DNA from: Bacillota bacterium
GTDB taxonomy: Bacteria; Bacillota; Clostridia; Acetivibrionales; DSM-1351
Reading direction: 5' to 3'
Assembly (NCBI GenBank): GCA_023412275.1
Contig: JAEYNY010000039.1
Location: 1-28,878 of the forward strand
DNA: 28,878 nucleotides
The notes under the pieces: generated by a model
Seen by the model: the letters and a program-made list of their open reading frames with translations, nothing else
Databases searched by the model: none
Told to the model about the DNA's origin: nothing
Part shown: positions 1 through 8,538 of the stretch, one piece after another
Position numbering within the stretch: the first letter of the stretch is position 1
How the letters are laid out: every line of letters begins with the position of its first letter
Program-made: the position numbers and the translations under genes

Positions 1-182
1 TTAACACATAAGACTTAAACTGTCAAATTATATTTAACTTATAATATGCCATTTATAAATCTATTCACCCGATGAAATTGATTCAAGCTTATTTTTTCAC
101 CATTATCAGCATTTATTCTTCTTCTTCTCTGGAATCTCTTTCAAATTAATAACATAAATTCCAAACTCTTTATGTAACTATA
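1..182. other. AT-rich intergenic end of window
   Basis: This stretch lies downstream of the minus-strand methyltransferase. I see no coding potential beyond a few codons, no clear hairpin with a T-run and no RNA gene. It is cut by the window edge, so a feature could be incomplete here. Confidence 0.4.
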
Positions 183-929
183 TTATTTCCTGCAAACATA
201 AAAATTTCTTTGACTGGTGGAAGAAGGTTTTCGCAAAGTTAATTCTCCAAAACGGGATACAAACTCCATACCTGATTTTTTGATAAAATCCATTATTTCG
301 TTATCAGAGTAAGCCTTTTCGTAATGCATCTCATCAAATCTTTCATACAATCCGTCCTTCTCTACAAAAAAGGTAAGATCAAATCTTGCTTTCCTCGTCT
401 TTGGGTTATAATCGTTCTCCCATATATATGTAACCTCATCGTTAATTTCATAAAAAAGATTGTCGGCAATTGTGTTTTCAAATTTGTACTGGGTATTTAC
501 ATCAAAAATGAACAATCCTCCGGGATTGAGATAATTCTTTACCAACTTGAACATTTTATTTATTTGTGACGGATTAGTAAGATAATTAAAGCTGTCCAAA
601 AGGCATACAATTGCATCCACGGTTCCGTAAAGTTCAAAGCTGCACATATTCTGATTTAAAAAAAGTATGTCTAAATCCTCTTTTTTAGCCTTTTCAGCTG
701 CACAGTCCAACATATCGGAGGATAAATCAAGGCATATCATATCAAAACCCCTACGGGCCATTTCAACTCCGAAGCTGCCTGTACCGCAACCAAGCTCAAG
801 TATCATAGAAGCATTCAGATTATTCCTTTTAAATATACTTTCAACATAATCCGCCCATCTTTTATAATCAATATCCAGAGTTAATTTATCGTAAACATAT
901 GCAAAATTATTATAAATAAATAAACACAC
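183..929 (-). CDS. class I SAM-dependent methyltransferase
   Basis: Predicted cytosolic methyltransferase of the Methyltransf_25/11 type; the substrate is unknown. Motif I of the Rossmann fold is clear (ILELGCGTGSFG, about residues 43-54), followed by an acidic post-motif at the end of strand 2 (ICLDLSSDML) and the motif-IV-like VDAIVCLLDSFNYL. The N-terminus (YNNFAYVYDKL) and the C-terminal beta-strand-rich half match the common firmicute family of about 245-250 aa, so the gene is full length. The start is uncertain. The only standard start in frame upstream of the conserved block is a GTG at 929-927, which directly abuts an AGAAGG ribosome site. Where relatives usually have Met-Tyr, this gene has ATT-TAT (917-912). 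The SASP gene lies upstream on the same strand. Confidence 0.85.
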   Translation of the reverse strand: MCLFIYNNFAYVYDKLTLDIDYKRWADYVESIFKRNNLNASMILELGCGTGSFGVEMARRGFDMICLDLSSDMLDCAAEKAKKEDLDILFLNQNMCSFELYGTVDAIVCLLDSFNYLTNPSQINKMFKLVKNYLNPGGLFIFDVNTQYKFENTIADNLFYEINDEVTYIWENDYNPKTRKARFDLTFFVEKDGLYERFDEMHYEKAYSDNEIMDFIKKSGMEFVSRFGELTLRKPSSTSQRNFYVCRK

Positions 930-981
930 CCTTCTGATTTTTACTATTGAAATAGTACCATATTATACTTAACATATACAA

Positions 982-1012
982 GAAAGCCAGCAAATTATAT
1001 CTGCTGACTTTC
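982..1012 (-). terminator. hairpin spanning the SASP stop codon
   Basis: Arms GAAAGCCAGCA (982-992) and TGCTGACTTTC (1002-1012) pair over 11 bp with one G-U. The SASP stop codon (995-997) sits in the 9-nt loop. Read on the minus strand the hairpin is followed by a T-rich stretch (TTGTATATGTT), which is weak for a terminator. It could equally stabilise the mRNA 3' end. Confidence 0.45.
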
Positions 1013-1162
1013 CTGAACCTGCATTTTTTTTCTTTTTGTAACCAATCCTCCAATGCGTCCTGTCTCTTTTGGAGTAAGGCTTTTCCATCCACTTTTCATA
1101 ACCTTTTCTATTAAACCCAGTTCCCGAGCAATTTCATACTTTAATTTTTCATTATCATCCAC
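995..1162 (-). CDS. small acid-soluble spore protein, alpha/beta type
   Basis: A 55-aa spore protein read from GTG 1162-1160 to TAA 997-995. AGGAGGTG lies 10 nt upstream of the start. The sequence includes LKYEIARELGLIEKV, a central GW, and LTPKETGRIGGLV followed by basic residues KRKK. This is the short clostridial version of the alpha/beta SASP, with the EIA-EL germination-protease (GPR) cleavage region and the conserved GxIGG DNA-binding helix. Such proteins coat and protect DNA in dormant spores. Its initial GTG and small size make it easy to miss. A sigma-G-like promoter lies directly upstream. It lies between the methyltransferase and the S41 protease genes, on the same strand. Confidence 0.85.
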   Translation of the reverse strand: MDDNEKLKYEIARELGLIEKVMKSGWKSLTPKETGRIGGLVTKRKKMQVQESQQI

Positions 1163-1183
1163 TTTATCAGCACCTCCTGTTGG

Positions 1184-1213
1184 TATTATGTGGATAATAA
1201 TAGATATTTATAC
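1184..1213 (-). promoter_or_regulatory. sigma-G-like forespore promoter of the SASP gene
   Basis: On the minus strand GTATA (1213-1209) and CATAATA (1190-1184) are separated by exactly 18 nt. They match the Bacillus/Clostridium sigma-G pattern GHATR-N18-CATWMTA. The predicted start point falls at or within the AGGAGG ribosome site (1178-1173), so the leader would be almost absent. That close fit is the main doubt. Confidence 0.5.
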
Positions 1214-1224
1214 CTATTCCGGTA

Positions 1225-2460
1225 TTATTTTTGACTAATAACTTCAATGGCTTTCTGAAGCTGTAAATCATCTTCTCTCGGAATTGCCGCAACATCTGTA
1301 TCTTTATACTTGTCGGATAATTTAATTTCAATATCAGGCTTTATACCCTGTCCCTGGATACAAACACCCGAAGGTGTATAATATCTCGCTATTGTTACCT
1401 TTAATCCTGTGCCGTCCTTAAAGGAATAAGTTGTTTGAACCAATCCTTTTCCAAAGGTTTTTGTTCCTATTAGTGTTCCTTTTTTAAAGTCCTTAAGAGC
1501 ACCCGCAAGAATTTCAGAGGCACTGGCACTGTTGCCGTTTGTAAGTACTGCTATTGGCATATTTAATTCTGTTGCATCTGATGGCTGCACATGCTTCTTA
1601 CCGCTTTTATCCTTTGTAAATACTATAGTTCCCTTTGGTAAAAGTCTGTCTGCCAGTGAAACCACTTCATCGTATAATCCTCCCGGATTATCTCTTACAT
1701 CTATTATTAACCCTTTAGCCCCCTGTTTTACCAAGGTGTTTAACTGACTTATAAAGTTCTTGCTTATATTTTTATCAAACATTTTCAGCTTGATATATGC
1801 AATATTTCCATTGAGCATTTCACTTCGAATGTTAACCAGGGCTTTGATCTTCTTTCGTACAACAGTGATATCCATGGTACTACTTTCCGATTCTCTTAGT
1901 ATAGTGAGGACCGTTTCCGTATTTTCAGGGCCCTTAATCATGCTTGCAATTAGTGTTTCATCCTTTATCCCAGTAATGTCTTTACCATCAATTTTAAGTA
2001 TTTTGTCTCCTTGCTTTATTCCTGCGGCTTTTGCAGGAGAATTATCATATGGCTCCAACACTGTTACTATTCCATTTTTGTCAAGTATTATAGGCAATCC
2101 AACACCTACGTACTCATTCTCAGTATTGTTCTGAAGTCCGGTAAACCATTTCATTTGCTGCTTATTGTAATATACTGTATAGGGGTCGTTCAGTGAATCT
2201 GCCATGCCACTTATGGCACCTTCTACAAGCTTGTTGGTATCTACATTTTCGTAGTAGGCTTTCTGTAGTATGCTCCTTGCTTCGTTAAATTTTAGTATGG
2301 TGTTTCTGTCTACACTTTTTTTATTAAAAGTAAGGGAGTAACTTCCATTAAAATACATTAAACCACCGTATACCAGAATAGATATTGTAAAACATACTAT
2401 TGCTGTCATTGTTATGACTGAAAACAAACGTTTTGTTTCTTGGTCTTTCATATTCAGCAT
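1225..2460 (-). CDS. S41 family C-terminal processing peptidase (CtpA/CtpB-like)
   Basis: A 411-aa carboxyl-terminal processing protease, membrane-anchored with the catalytic part outside. An N-terminal transmembrane segment (SVITMTAIVCFTISILVYGGLMYF) is followed by the S41 N-terminal helical region and a PDZ domain (GVGLPI...PAKAAGIKQGDKILKIDG). The protease core carries the Ser nucleophile in NGNSASASEILAGAL and the Lys general base in GTKTFGKGLVQ, and ends with YYTPSGVCIQGQGIKPD. Firmicute relatives clip signalling proteins during sporulation or degrade envelope proteins; the target here is not known. I chose ATG 2460 because AAGAGGTG lies 6 nt upstream. The 26 extra codons further upstream are Lys-rich and unlike the family. 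Confidence 0.93.
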   Translation of the reverse strand: MLNMKDQETKRLFSVITMTAIVCFTISILVYGGLMYFNGSYSLTFNKKSVDRNTILKFNEARSILQKAYYENVDTNKLVEGAISGMADSLNDPYTVYYNKQQMKWFTGLQNNTENEYVGVGLPIILDKNGIVTVLEPYDNSPAKAAGIKQGDKILKIDGKDITGIKDETLIASMIKGPENTETVLTILRESESSTMDITVVRKKIKALVNIRSEMLNGNIAYIKLKMFDKNISKNFISQLNTLVKQGAKGLIIDVRDNPGGLYDEVVSLADRLLPKGTIVFTKDKSGKKHVQPSDATELNMPIAVLTNGNSASASEILAGALKDFKKGTLIGTKTFGKGLVQTTYSFKDGTGLKVTIARYYTPSGVCIQGQGIKPDIEIKLSDKYKDTDVAAIPREDDLQLQKAIEVISQK

Positions 2461-2549
2461 TAAGAACACCTCTTGTTTGATTTTTTTCTTAGTAATATTC
2501 TTCCATATTTTCCGACTTTTAAGTATACGATAATACATATGTCTAAAAA

Positions 2550-2585
2550 TATAATATTAAACCCGCATTTATAATATGCGGGTTT
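2550..2585 (-). terminator. terminator of the ftsEX-peptidase operon
   Basis: AAACCCGCAT (2559-2568) pairs with ATGCGGGTTT (2576-2585) across a 7-nt loop. On the minus strand it follows the M23 peptidase stop by about 15 nt and is followed by a T-rich run (TTTAATATTATATTTTT). It separates this operon from the S41 protease gene. Confidence 0.8.
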
Positions 2586-2600
2586 GTCTGAATATATATT

Positions 2601-3728
2601 TTATTTATAGTAATCAAGCGGGTTTTTTGTATCTCCGCTTTTTCTGACTTCAAAATGCAAATGTGGCCCGGTAGACAAGCCCGTACTTCCAACCTTTCCT
2701 ACGGTATCACCTTTTTTCAGGTAGTCTCCCACCTGTACCAATATCTTGCTCTGGTGGGCATAAAGTGTTGCAAGTCCTCCCCCATGGTCTATAATGACAC
2801 AATTACCGTAGCCACCGTTCCAGCCTGCCATAATTACCCTTCCGCTATTGGCAGCAATAATTGTCGCACCTGATGGAGCATCTATATCAATACCGGTATG
2901 GAACTTTCTAACTTTATATATAGGATGTATCCTATATCCATATGGAGATGAAATTCTCGTATAACCCGGTGTAGGCCAGGAAAGTACCCCTCCTGCATAT
3001 TTAGCTGTAGTACTGCTAAGCTGGGTTATCTTTTTTGCCAATTCCTTAGATAAAGCTATCATTTCATCTTCTTTTTTTTCAAGGTCTTTCAGCTTTGATT
3101 TTGATGCCTCTATTTCTGATTGAACTTTTTGACTTGTGCTCTTTATATCTGCAACCTTATTAGTCAAAGTCTTTAATTGTTCATTTTTTTCCTGAAGTTC
3201 TCTTAGCTTATCCTGTTTTTGAAGTTCAGTACTCTCTCTTCCTGTTATAATTTCCTGTATAAGCTTGCTGTCATTTTCCTTTACCAGCGAAATTATCTCC
3301 AATCTGGAAAAAAATTCACTCAGACTCTTTGATTCTACAAAAACCTCAAAGGGAGATTGATTCATATTCTGGTACATAATCCTCATTCTAGTTTTAAAAA
3401 GCTCTGTTTTAGCCTTATAATCCTTATCTATCTGCTCAATCTCTTTTGTAATGCGTTCGATATCCGACTTTACATCAGAAACCTCCACTGACTTTTTGTT
3501 CAAACTACTCTGAGTCTTCTGAGCTTGGGAGTCCAGATTTTCCTTGTCTTCTTTACCCTGCTCAATCTGATTTGACAAGGCTTTCTTTGCACCGGCTATC
3601 TGACTAAGTTCACCTTTAACATTTTTCTGCTGCTGTTTCGCTTTATCCAAAGTGGATGCACTGGCAGGTATAACTACACACGAAAATATGTACAATATAA
3701 CCATTAACAAAGTTAACCGTTTTTTCAT
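2601..3728 (-). CDS. M23 (LytM) peptidase with coiled coil, EnvC/PcsB-like partner of FtsEX
   Basis: A 375-aa secreted murein endopeptidase. It has an N-terminal signal peptide (KKR then a hydrophobic stretch ending near VIPASA) and a long coiled coil of about residues 25-240, rich in K, E, Q and S. The C-terminal LytM/M23 domain keeps all zinc and catalytic residues visible as FHTGIDIDAP, LYAHQS and GPHLHFEV. Coiled-coil plus LytM proteins made next to FtsEX are the classic extracellular effectors gated by the FtsEX ATPase. The gene starts 36 nt after ftsX and shares its strand, which supports that pairing. ATG 3728 is preferred: a G-rich ribosome site (AGGGGGGG) lies 4 nt upstream, inside the 7-codon upstream extension. 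Confidence 0.93.
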   Translation of the reverse strand: MKKRLTLLMVILYIFSCVVIPASASTLDKAKQQQKNVKGELSQIAGAKKALSNQIEQGKEDKENLDSQAQKTQSSLNKKSVEVSDVKSDIERITKEIEQIDKDYKAKTELFKTRMRIMYQNMNQSPFEVFVESKSLSEFFSRLEIISLVKENDSKLIQEIITGRESTELQKQDKLRELQEKNEQLKTLTNKVADIKSTSQKVQSEIEASKSKLKDLEKKEDEMIALSKELAKKITQLSSTTAKYAGGVLSWPTPGYTRISSPYGYRIHPIYKVRKFHTGIDIDAPSGATIIAANSGRVIMAGWNGGYGNCVIIDHGGGLATLYAHQSKILVQVGDYLKKGDTVGKVGSTGLSTGPHLHFEVRKSGDTKNPLDYYK

Positions 3729-3764
3729 TTTACCCCCCCTATTTATCATACGTATAAAATTTAA

Positions 3765-4679
3765 CTAAACATGGAGGTGCTTACGGATAGACATTACACT
3801 TCCCGACGCACCTATTAAAGCGCTAACCCCCAGATAGAAGAAAACAAGTGTACTCCATACATATTTGTAATCCATTATTTCAAATCCGTCGCCCAATGTA
3901 GCAAGGTTACTGGTTACTCTTGGCTGAGTAAACCCGTAAAGATATGAAATAATTACAAACGCAAACAACGCCCCGGTTAATCCTATGAGGATTCCCTCAA
4001 ATATAAACGGCCATCTTATAAACCAATCGGTAGCACCTATATATTTCATAATATTTATTTCCTTACGTCTAGCAAAAACTGTAAGTTTTATTGTGTTTGA
4101 AATAATAAACAATGAAACAATTAATAATACTCCAATCAGAACAAGGCTAACTATTCTCACCCATCTTGAGACAGTAGCAATCATGTCTATAGTTTGTTGA
4201 GAATATTTCACATTTTCCATCCCTGCCAAAGCACGGAGTTGGCTTGCCACAAGCTTGCTGTTCTGAGGGTCTTTCACCTTTATTATAAAAGATACGTTCA
4301 TGGAGCTTTCGTCGTAACCCTCAAGTATATTTGCTCCACCCTCGTTGGACTTATCATTTTCAAGAAATTTTTTAAATTGCTCAAAAGCTTCCTTTTTTGT
4401 AACTATAGAATAGCTGTCAATATATTTGTTGTTCTTTATCTCAGTCTCGATTCCAGCAATCTGTTGGTCTGTCAGCGTAGGCAAACAGTATGCTTGCATC
4501 TGTGGCTGAGCATATAATATATCAAGATTGTGATTCAGATTAACAAGTATCAGGTAAAATCCCCCAAAAAGAATCAAAGCCGCACTTATTATACTGATTG
4601 AAGCCAGTGACATGAGCTTGTTTCTATATGCATTTTTAAAACTTTCTTTAAGAATATATTTTAAACTCCGTATCTTCAT
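3765..4679 (-). CDS. ftsX: cell division/elongation ABC permease FtsX
   Basis: A 304-aa polytopic membrane protein. Transmembrane segment 1 is near residues 22-45 (SLASISIISAALILFGGFYLI). A large extracellular loop follows to about residue 165, then three more segments in the FtsX_C domain (WVRIVSLVLIGVLLIVSLFIISN; GILIGLTGALFAFVIISYLYG; TLVFFYLGVSALIGASG). The signature RRKEINIMKYIGATDWFIRWPF before TM3 is typical. With FtsE it transmits ATP hydrolysis to a periplasmic or extracellular hydrolase. Its start lies 32 nt inside the end of ftsE, indicating translational coupling. Confidence 0.95.
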   Translation of the reverse strand: MKIRSLKYILKESFKNAYRNKLMSLASISIISAALILFGGFYLILVNLNHNLDILYAQPQMQAYCLPTLTDQQIAGIETEIKNNKYIDSYSIVTKKEAFEQFKKFLENDKSNEGGANILEGYDESSMNVSFIIKVKDPQNSKLVASQLRALAGMENVKYSQQTIDMIATVSRWVRIVSLVLIGVLLIVSLFIISNTIKLTVFARRKEINIMKYIGATDWFIRWPFIFEGILIGLTGALFAFVIISYLYGFTQPRVTSNLATLGDGFEIMDYKYVWSTLVFFYLGVSALIGASGSVMSIRKHLHV

Positions 4680-5361
4680 CCACGTAAAGCCCTTTCTGCT
4701 GATCCCTTATTATCTTGCCTTTCTCTATGGCTATTACCCTTTTCTTCATCGCATCGACTATGCTTCTTTCATGAGTAGCTACTACAACAGTAGTTCCCCT
4801 CTGGTTTACTTCCGTCAGAAGCTTTACAATCTCCCATGAATTTTCAGGATCAAGATTTCCTGTAGGTTCGTCCGCAATAAGCAGAGCAGGATTATTTACC
4901 AAAGATCTTGCAATAGCCACTCGCTGCTGCTCTCCTCCCGACAACTGGTGAGGGTACGCATTGGCTTTTCGACTCAAACCCACAAGTGCAAGGGACATAG
5001 GTACCTGTCTGCGTATTTCACGAGGGAGACACTCTGTTATTTCCATTGCAAATGCAATATTTTCATATACAGTTTTATTAGGCAGAAGTCTGAAATCCTG
5101 AAATACCATACCTATACCGCGGCGCAAATATGGCACCTGTTTTGCATGAAGTTTTGAGAGTTGGTATCCGTTTACAATGACCTCTCCCTGAGTTACGGAT
5201 TCTTCCTTCATTAAAAGTTTAAGTAAAGTAGATTTACCTGAACCACTGGAGCCGATAATAAAAGCAAAATCCCCCTTATTTATTTTAAGGTTAATTCCTT
5301 TTAATGCTACAGTACCGTTCGGGTATTTTTTATATACGTCAATAAATTCTACCACCTGCAA
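4648..5361 (-). CDS. ftsE: cell division ABC ATPase FtsE
   Basis: A 237-aa ABC ATPase. Walker A is GSSGSGKST, the Q-loop is MVFQDFRLLP, the signature is LSGGEQQRVAIARS, Walker B is LLIADEPTGNLDP, and the H-loop is VVVATHE. The C-terminal tail (VDEDTEFKIYS) runs into the ftsX start. It works with FtsX at the cytoplasmic face. The gene begins 44 nt after the regulator gene upstream, so co-transcription from the regulator's promoter is possible. No separate promoter is convincing in that gap. Confidence 0.96.
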   Translation of the reverse strand: MQVVEFIDVYKKYPNGTVALKGINLKINKGDFAFIIGSSGSGKSTLLKLLMKEESVTQGEVIVNGYQLSKLHAKQVPYLRRGIGMVFQDFRLLPNKTVYENIAFAMEITECLPREIRRQVPMSLALVGLSRKANAYPHQLSGGEQQRVAIARSLVNNPALLIADEPTGNLDPENSWEIVKLLTEVNQRGTTVVVATHERSIVDAMKKRVIAIEKGKIIRDQQKGLYVDEDTEFKIYS

Positions 5362-5405
5362 TTAACTCCCTTGTTTGGATTTTGTGACAGTCCTTACAGC
5401 TTTTG

Positions 5406-6488
5406 CTATCCATTTATGTTAGCAAGATACTTTTTGACAAGTATTGCAACTTTAAATATTACTGCATCATCAAAGCTGGTAAGTTCAAGACCCGTGAGTC
5501 TCTTAATTTTTTCCAGTCTGTACACAAGAGTATTTCTGTGAATATAGAGCTGTCTTGCAGTTTCGCTGACATTCAAATTATTTTCAAAGAACTTCTGTAT
5601 TGTCAGCATTGTCTCATTGTCCAGAGAATCTGCAGAGTTGTCCTTGAAAACCTCATCAAGGAAAAGCTGGCATAAGGTGGTTGGAATATGATATATCAAA
5701 CGCCCCATACCTAAATTATTATAATCAAATATATTTTTATCTCCACTGAATATATTTCCGATTATCATGGACATCTGTGCTTCTTTATAAGATTTTGTAA
5801 TATCTTTAAGGTTATCTATTATAGTCCCTATTCCTATATAAGCTTTTACCATAAGTTCCGAATTAAGTGTATCTACAATCACTCTTGCGAGTTTATATAC
5901 TTCCTTGTAGTCATCCTTATTCTTGACCTCTTTTACAAGAACTACATTGTCATCGTCAATTACCACAACGAAGTCCTTTGCTTTATTTGGGAAAAGACTT
6001 TCTATAACTTCATGGACATGGACATCCTTGTCACTGGTGGCGTTTATCAGATATACAACTCTCATTGCATTGTAATCAATATGAAGCTCTTTTGACTTTA
6101 CTAGAATGTCTCCGGGTAAGATATTTTCAACTACGATATTTTTGACAAAAGTATTTTTATCATACTTTTCATCGTAATAACTTTTAAGGTTAAGCATATT
6201 TAAAGTAAATAATTCAAGAAATTTTGAATCCTGCGGATCAGCCGCCTGTATAAAAGTAATAAACTCTATCTTATTCTTCAAGATAACCTTATTATATAAT
6301 TTCCCGTCTATAAGCGCTTGTTGCGCCCTTTCCAGTACAAAAGAAGCAGCTTGCTGGTCTTGTTGTCCTATCATCTGAAAGTTTGAATGGGCTATAACAA
6401 CACCACTGTCATCTGTTACCCCAATCTCTTTGCCGAGTATTTCACTATATTTGTCAGACAGCGTCTGAAATAATTTTACAGACATCAT
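5406..6488 (-). CDS. CdaR/PucR-type transcriptional regulator
   Basis: A 360-aa regulator. The N-terminal third resembles the sugar-diacid recognition domain (YSEILGKEIGVTDDSGVVIAHSNFQMIG). A middle region is followed by a GGDEF-like stretch (AYIGIGTIIDNLKDITKSYKEAQMSM). The C-terminal PucR helix-turn-helix is clear (FFENNLNVSETARQLYIHRN and TLVYRLEKIKRLTG, about residues 310-345). Such proteins usually activate catabolic genes in response to small acids. The ligand and targets here are unknown; the neighbours are cell-wall genes and an MFS transporter. Two adjacent ATGs occur at 6488 and 6485. GGAGG is 3 and 6 nt away respectively, so the second may be the real start. Confidence 0.85.
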   Translation of the reverse strand: MMSVKLFQTLSDKYSEILGKEIGVTDDSGVVIAHSNFQMIGQQDQQAASFVLERAQQALIDGKLYNKVILKNKIEFITFIQAADPQDSKFLELFTLNMLNLKSYYDEKYDKNTFVKNIVVENILPGDILVKSKELHIDYNAMRVVYLINATSDKDVHVHEVIESLFPNKAKDFVVVIDDDNVVLVKEVKNKDDYKEVYKLARVIVDTLNSELMVKAYIGIGTIIDNLKDITKSYKEAQMSMIIGNIFSGDKNIFDYNNLGMGRLIYHIPTTLCQLFLDEVFKDNSADSLDNETMLTIQKFFENNLNVSETARQLYIHRNTLVYRLEKIKRLTGLELTSFDDAVIFKVAILVKKYLANING

Positions 6489-6620
6489 AAACCTCCCTGC
6501 TTAAAATGAGCATAGTAAATTGCCGTAAATGTATCACAATTAATTAGAATTATACACTATATCATTTTTTTTTACTACAACGCATATTGTAAATTTATTT
6601 TTAATGACCTTTAAATAACA

Positions 6621-7868
6621 CTATCTATTGATAATTGCAGGCTTATTCTTATTTTTAAACAAGCTTAGTCCGATAATCATTACAAGCGGAAATACAGTTG
6701 CTGCAAATATCCCCGTTTTTAGACCCACCTGTTGAGCATCCAAACCATAAAAGGCCCCAAACTCAACAAGTTTAGCTGATTTTTGAGAATAGTCCGATAT
6801 AAGTCCGGCAATCCATGGTCCCACAGAACAGCCCAAATCCCCAAAGATTGCAAGTATCCCAAACATCGCCGTTCCTCCACCGGGGTATTTTTCAGAAGTA
6901 AGGCTGAAAACGCCCGGCCACATGAGACTCACAGATAAGCCACACAGTGCACAGCTAAGCAACGATATAATCGGTATCTGTACAAAAACAGCAGTGGTAT
7001 AGCATAATACGCACAAGACGCTACTTGCTAACAAAGCTTTTTTAAGATTAATCTTATGCCCGTATATACCGTAAAACACCCTCACCAGTCCCATTAAAAC
7101 TGCAAATAGACACGGTCCCAGCAAGTCTCCCATAATTTTTGTTACCTTGAGACCTTTTTGTGCAAATAGTGATGACCATTGGGACATCGCCAATTCAGAG
7201 GCTCCCGCACATACCATAAGTAACATAGCAATTAAAAAGAGTCTTGACTTCAGCAGCCGTTTTACTGGAACCCTTTCATGCTCAGGTATGGCAGGAACCA
7301 ACGGTACTCTCGTGAATTTGAAAAAGTTATAAGCAGGAACAATCGCCCAGATTATGGGCAATATATACCAGAATCCTTCCCCGGCTATTTTAATGAATAA
7401 TGTGGATATTAATACTACGGCAACCTGTCCCCAGCAGTAAAAAGAATGGAGAAGGCTCATAGCAGAAGCCTTTGCATCCCCGGGAATAGAGTCCACAATC
7501 GGACTAACCAACACCTCAATCAAACCCCCGCCTATTGCATACAGCACTACAGCCATGACCAGACCGATATATGGTGTTGATAATAAGCCAGGCAATATTC
7601 CAAGACCTACAAGACCTACAGTGCAAAAGAAATGAGCGGTTACAACAGATATTCTATATCCTATCTTATCCACAAATCTCACCGCCAAAGCATCTACGAT
7701 AAGTTGTGTACCAAAATTTATCAATATCAATCTTCCAATCATTTCGAATGAGATATTATATTGATTCTGAAATATGATAAAAAGAAGCGGTGCAAGATTA
7801 TTTACAATTGCTTGTGAAATGTACCCGAGATAGCAGGCGTGTAAAGTATTTTTATATGTCTTGGTCAT
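6621..7868 (-). CDS. MFS transporter
   Basis: A 415-aa major facilitator with about twelve hydrophobic segments. The cytoplasmic loop between TM2 and TM3 keeps a D-x-x-G-Y-R element (FVDKIGYRIS), like the MFS motif A. The second half has a similar loop with basic residues (GIYGHKINLKK). The general layout resembles sugar or FucP-like symporters, but the substrate cannot be read from sequence. The start is fixed by GGGGGG about 6 nt before ATG 7868. It is transcribed towards the CdaR/PucR regulator, which lies 132 bp downstream on the same strand and may regulate it. Confidence 0.85.
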   Translation of the reverse strand: MTKTYKNTLHACYLGYISQAIVNNLAPLLFIIFQNQYNISFEMIGRLILINFGTQLIVDALAVRFVDKIGYRISVVTAHFFCTVGLVGLGILPGLLSTPYIGLVMAVVLYAIGGGLIEVLVSPIVDSIPGDAKASAMSLLHSFYCWGQVAVVLISTLFIKIAGEGFWYILPIIWAIVPAYNFFKFTRVPLVPAIPEHERVPVKRLLKSRLFLIAMLLMVCAGASELAMSQWSSLFAQKGLKVTKIMGDLLGPCLFAVLMGLVRVFYGIYGHKINLKKALLASSVLCVLCYTTAVFVQIPIISLLSCALCGLSVSLMWPGVFSLTSEKYPGGGTAMFGILAIFGDLGCSVGPWIAGLISDYSQKSAKLVEFGAFYGLDAQQVGLKTGIFAATVFPLVMIIGLSLFKNKNKPAIINR

Positions 7869-8022
7869 TTATGCCCCCCTTGATTTTTTATTTTCAAATT
7901 GATTATAGCATCTAAATTAGTAATATCGTACATTTTCAAGAATATAATTGTTTAATAGACCTATATTTATTCTATAGTTAGCCATGTGAATAATATTACA
8001 AATGGAAAAGGAGAGAATTTTT

Positions 8023-8499
8023 ATGGTACAGATTGAAAGAGAAAAGAGCTATAAAGCAGAGAATGTCTTATCCTTACGCAGAAAAATCACTCAGTCCCAA
8101 GCGAATGAAGAGATGAATAAAATTGCCAAGTATCTAGGCGAAAATAATTTAAAGCAAACCGGTCCGATTATTACGGCTACATTTGCCATTGATTCCGGAT
8201 TTAGCGAACCTCTAATGGACATGGAGATTCTCGTACCAATAGATAAAAAGATAAGCACTTCCACAGAATATAAATTTAAAGATATATTTCACATTAAACA
8301 CGCTATCCATGCAAAACACGTAGGTAGCCCTTCCACATTACATAATACCTATAACGATCTATTTTCGTATATAAAGGAAAATAATCTCCAACAAATTACA
8401 ACGGCTTACAATGTCTATATTAAGAACATTCATTCAAAGCTACCTGAAGATAATCTAAATATAGATGTATTTATTGGAATCAATCCATCTGTTTTATAG
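8023..8499 (+). CDS. GyrI-like / DUF5085-like small protein
   Basis: A 158-aa soluble protein, first gene of the DUF2589/GIY-YIG operon. From about residue 40 it follows the GyrI-like (effector-binding) fold pattern: TGPIITATF, then MDMEILVPID, then HAIHAKHVGSPSTLHNTYND, LFSYIKENNLQQITTAYNVY and a final NIDVFIGI strand. There is no N-terminal HTH, so it is a stand-alone ligand- or protein-binding domain. The closest family I can recall is DUF5085, a GyrI-like family found in some firmicute LXG/type VII toxin loci; this is a judgement from memory. ATG 8023 is chosen because AAGGAGAG precedes it by 8 nt. An upstream in-frame ATG would swallow that ribosome site. Confidence 0.7.
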   Translation: MVQIEREKSYKAENVLSLRRKITQSQANEEMNKIAKYLGENNLKQTGPIITATFAIDSGFSEPLMDMEILVPIDKKISTSTEYKFKDIFHIKHAIHAKHVGSPSTLHNTYNDLFSYIKENNLQQITTAYNVYIKNIHSKLPEDNLNIDVFIGINPSVL

Positions 8500-8538
8500 A
8501 TATAAATTATATACACTTTTACAATGGAGGAAAATGTC

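Noticed and set aside
910..1092. 60-codon minus-strand frame overlapping the SASP gene
   Set aside because: It is out of frame with the SASP, which has a family match, a ribosome site and a promoter; the frame shows no motif.
6489..6620. Intrinsic terminator between the MFS gene and the regulator gene
   Set aside because: Only a short ACAA/TTGT pairing before a T-run is seen, too weak to call.
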